From NCBI GenBank assembly GCA_938046705.1, contig CALIWP010000091.1:1-8275 (forward strand): a stretch of 8,275 bases of DNA, given 5' to 3'. The notes below the pieces were generated by a model, which did no database searches, was not told the DNA's origin, and worked only from the letters and a program-made list of their open reading frames with translations. The stretch comes from an uncultured Campylobacter sp. (GTDB lineage Bacteria > Campylobacterota > Campylobacteria > Campylobacterales > Campylobacteraceae). Position numbers and translations under genes: made by a program. Of the stretch, positions 6,265-8,275 are shown one piece after another; positions within the stretch are counted from its first letter, which is position 1, and every line of letters starts with the position of its first letter.

Positions 6265-8275
6265 ATGGCTAAAATAATGAAAACTATGGACGGAAACGAG
6301 GCTGCGGCGCACGCGGCTTACGCATTTACGGAGGTTGCGGGCATCTACCCGATCACTCCTAGCTCGCCGATGGCTGATTACACCGATATGTGGGCGGCTC
6401 AGGGCAAGAAAAATCTATTCGGCATGCCGGTTAAGGTAGTCGAAATGCAAAGCGAGGGCGGGGCTGCGGGCACCGTGCACGGCTCGCTGCAAGTAGGCGC
6501 GCTAACTACGACGTATACGGCTTCGCAAGGCCTTTTGCTAAAAATCCCGAATATGTACAAGATCGCAGGCCAGCTGCTGCCGGGCGTTATCCACGTGAGC
6601 GCGCGCTCTATCGCGGCCCAGGCGCTTTCTATCTTTGGCGATCATCAGGATATCTATGCCTGTCGCCAGACGGGATTTGCTATGCTGGCAAGCGGCTCCG
6701 TGCAAGAGGTCATGGATATCGCGGGCGTCGCGCATCTAGCGGCGATCAAGGGTCGCGTGCCGTTTTTGCACTTTTTTGACGGATTTCGCACGAGCCACGA
6801 GATACAAAAGGTCGAGGTGCTTGACTATGCGCACTTTGATAGGCTTCTTGACCGCGAGGCGCTGCAAAAATTTAGAGACGAGGCGCTAAGCCCTGAAAGC
6901 CCAAAAACTCGCGGTACGGCTCAAAACGACGACATCTACTTCCAGACGCGCGAGCTAGCTAACCGCTACTACGACGCGGTACCTGATATCGTGGCCGAGT
7001 ATCTAAAAGAAATTTCAAAAATCACGGGACGCGATTATAAGCCGTTTAATTATTACGGCGATCCGCATGCTACGCGCGTCGTGATCGCGATGGGCTCGGT
7101 CACGCAAACTCTAGAAGAAGTCGTCGATCACCTGCGCGCAAAGGGCGAAAAAGTAGGCGTGCTAAAGGTGCATCTATATCGTCCGTTTAGCCTAAAATAC
7201 CTCTTTGACGTGATGCCTGAGACGGTAGAAAAGATCGCCGTGCTAGACCGCACGAAAGAGCCCGGAAGCCTCGGCGAGCCGCTATATCTGGACGTCAAGG
7301 CGGCGTTTTACGGACGCAAAAATCAGCCCGTGATCGTAGGCGGCCGCTACGGCCTAAGCTCAAAAGACGTCGATCCTGCTCAGATGCTAGCGGTCTTTGA
7401 AAATTTAAATTTAGAGGGGCCTAAAAACGGCTTTACCGTCGGTATCGAGGACGACGTGACCTTCACCTCGCTAAAAGTCGGCGAGAAAATTTCGCTAAGC
7501 GACGCAAGCGTGAAAGAGTGCCTATTTTACGGCCTTGGCGCGGACGGTACCGTTGGGGCGAATAAAAACTCCATCAAAATCATCGGCGATAAAACCGATC
7601 TTTACGCGCAGGCGTATTTTGCCTACGATAGCAAAAAATCAGGCGGCTACACGCGCTCGCACCTGCGTTTTGGCAAAAACCCGATCCGCTCGACCTACCT
7701 CGTCTCAAATCCGCACTTCGTAGCCTGCTCGGTCGCGGCGTATCTTGAAATTTACGACGTCATAGACGGTATCCGCGAGGGCGGGACGTTCCTGCTAAAC
7801 TCGATCTGGGACGCCGAGCAGACGGTCGCTAAACTGCCGAATAAAGTAAAGAAAATTTTGGCCGCTAAAAAGGTAAATTTCTACATCATCAACGCCACTA
7901 AGCTAGCTCGCGAGATCGGGCTAAAAAACCGCACGAACACCATCATGCAGTCGGCTTTTTTTAAGCTTGCGGACATCATCCCGTTTGCCGACGCGCAAAA
8001 ATACATGAAAGAGTACGCGCACAAAGCCTACGCCAAAAAGGGCGAGGCGATCGTAGAGATGAACTACAAGGCCATCGACATGGGCGCGGACGGGCTAGTT
8101 AAGGTCGCGGTCGATCCTAACTGGGCAAATTTAACGGATGACGCCGCAAATGAGGAGAAATACGTCGGCGACGAATTTATAGAAAAAATCGTCAAGCCTA
8201 TCAACGCCGCTAGGGGCGATAGCTTGCCCGTTTCGGCGTTTGTGGGCTTTGAGGACGGACACTTTAAATCAGGCA
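6265..8275 (+). CDS. nifJ: Pyruvate:ferredoxin (flavodoxin) oxidoreductase (3' partial)
   Basis: About 670 codons of an expected ~1,190 are visible before the window ends. The enzyme oxidatively decarboxylates pyruvate to acetyl-CoA with thiamine diphosphate and passes electrons to ferredoxin or flavodoxin. It is the main pyruvate-oxidising enzyme in Campylobacter, which lacks pyruvate dehydrogenase. The N-terminus holds YPITPSSPM (28-36) with Thr31, MQSEGGA with Glu64, and HVSARS with Arg114; these match the numbering of the pyruvate- and thiamine-contacting residues in the Desulfovibrio africanus enzyme. Domain II includes VIAMGSVTQTLEEV and the VIVGGRYGLSSKDV end. The gamma-type domain III starts near GADGTVGANK (425-434). 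The 2[4Fe-4S] ferredoxin domain and thiamine domain should lie beyond the right edge. The ATG at 6265 has a good ribosome binding site and its own promoter. In C. jejuni this gene is Cj1476c, at the same place in the order. Confidence 0.97.
   Translation, partial: MAKIMKTMDGNEAAAHAAYAFTEVAGIYPITPSSPMADYTDMWAAQGKKNLFGMPVKVVEMQSEGGAAGTVHGSLQVGALTTTYTASQGLLLKIPNMYKIAGQLLPGVIHVSARSIAAQALSIFGDHQDIYACRQTGFAMLASGSVQEVMDIAGVAHLAAIKGRVPFLHFFDGFRTSHEIQKVEVLDYAHFDRLLDREALQKFRDEALSPESPKTRGTAQNDDIYFQTRELANRYYDAVPDIVAEYLKEISKITGRDYKPFNYYGDPHATRVVIAMGSVTQTLEEVVDHLRAKGEKVGVLKVHLYRPFSLKYLFDVMPETVEKIAVLDRTKEPGSLGEPLYLDVKAAFYGRKNQPVIVGGRYGLSSKDVDPAQMLAVFENLNLEGPKNGFTVGIEDDVTFTSLKVGEKISLSDASVKECLFYGLGADGTVGANKNSIKIIGDKTDLYAQAYFAYDSKKSGGYTRSHLRFGKNPIRSTYLVSNPHFVACSVAAYLEIYDVIDGIREGGTFLLNSIWDAEQTVAKLPNKVKKILAAKKVNFYIINATKLAREIGLKNRTNTIMQSAFFKLADIIPFADAQKYMKEYAHKAYAKKGEAIVEMNYKAIDMGADGLVKVAVDPNWANLTDDAANEEKYVGDEFIEKIVKPINAARGDSLPVSAFVGFEDGHFKSG

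Noticed and set aside
6538..7723. Open frames inside the pyruvate oxidoreductase gene (6538-6735 minus, 7535-7723 plus)
   Set aside because: They overlap a long, clearly coding gene with conserved catalytic motifs, so they are alternative-frame artefacts.
1..8275. CRISPR array, insertion sequence, prophage or toxin-antitoxin module
   Set aside because: No regularly spaced repeats, transposase or integrase motifs, terminal inverted repeats with target duplications, or small paired genes were seen on either strand.

Overview
The window looks like chromosomal DNA from a Campylobacter. The evidence is the run addA (3' end) – rplM – rpsI – cadF-like OmpA protein – HAD phosphatase – pyruvate:ferredoxin oxidoreductase, which from memory is the gene order around cadF in C. 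jejuni (Cj1481c to Cj1476c). The OmpA-family protein also aligns along its length with C. jejuni CadF. The coding regions are richer in G+C than in C. jejuni, and the word CAAATTTG is very frequent. Both suggest a species of the showae/rectus/concisus/curvus type rather than jejuni or coli, but this is inference.

Layout: 2-874 (+) is the C-terminal part of an AddA-type helicase-nuclease. A short spacer with a perfect inverted repeat and a promoter-like box leads to the ribosomal pair rplM (951-1379) and rpsI (1382-1771). A promoter-like spacer follows, then a CadF-like porin/adhesin (1915-2916), then after 20 bases an MscS-type mechanosensitive channel (2937-3764). The 477-base spacer 3765-4241 has no convincing gene but has an odd, non-AT-rich block at its left end. 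A HAD-superfamily phosphatase follows (4242-4892).

On the minus strand, 5064-6062 is a decayed gene for a secreted glycoside hydrolase of the GH114 / TM1410 type. It is readable from signal peptide to stop codon but is broken by five frameshifts and has no start codon. A strong hairpin overlaps its stop codon. The plus-strand gene for pyruvate:ferredoxin (flavodoxin) oxidoreductase begins at 6265 and runs off the right edge after about 670 codons.

The genes are mostly housekeeping: recombinational repair, translation, envelope and adhesion, osmotic protection, phosphate-ester hydrolysis, and pyruvate oxidation to acetyl-CoA. I see no mobile element, CRISPR array, tRNA or rRNA, and no convincing new multi-gene system. 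The most informative features are the recently broken hydrolase, the CadF homologue that lacks the FRLS fibronectin-binding tetrapeptide, and the unexplained block after the channel gene.
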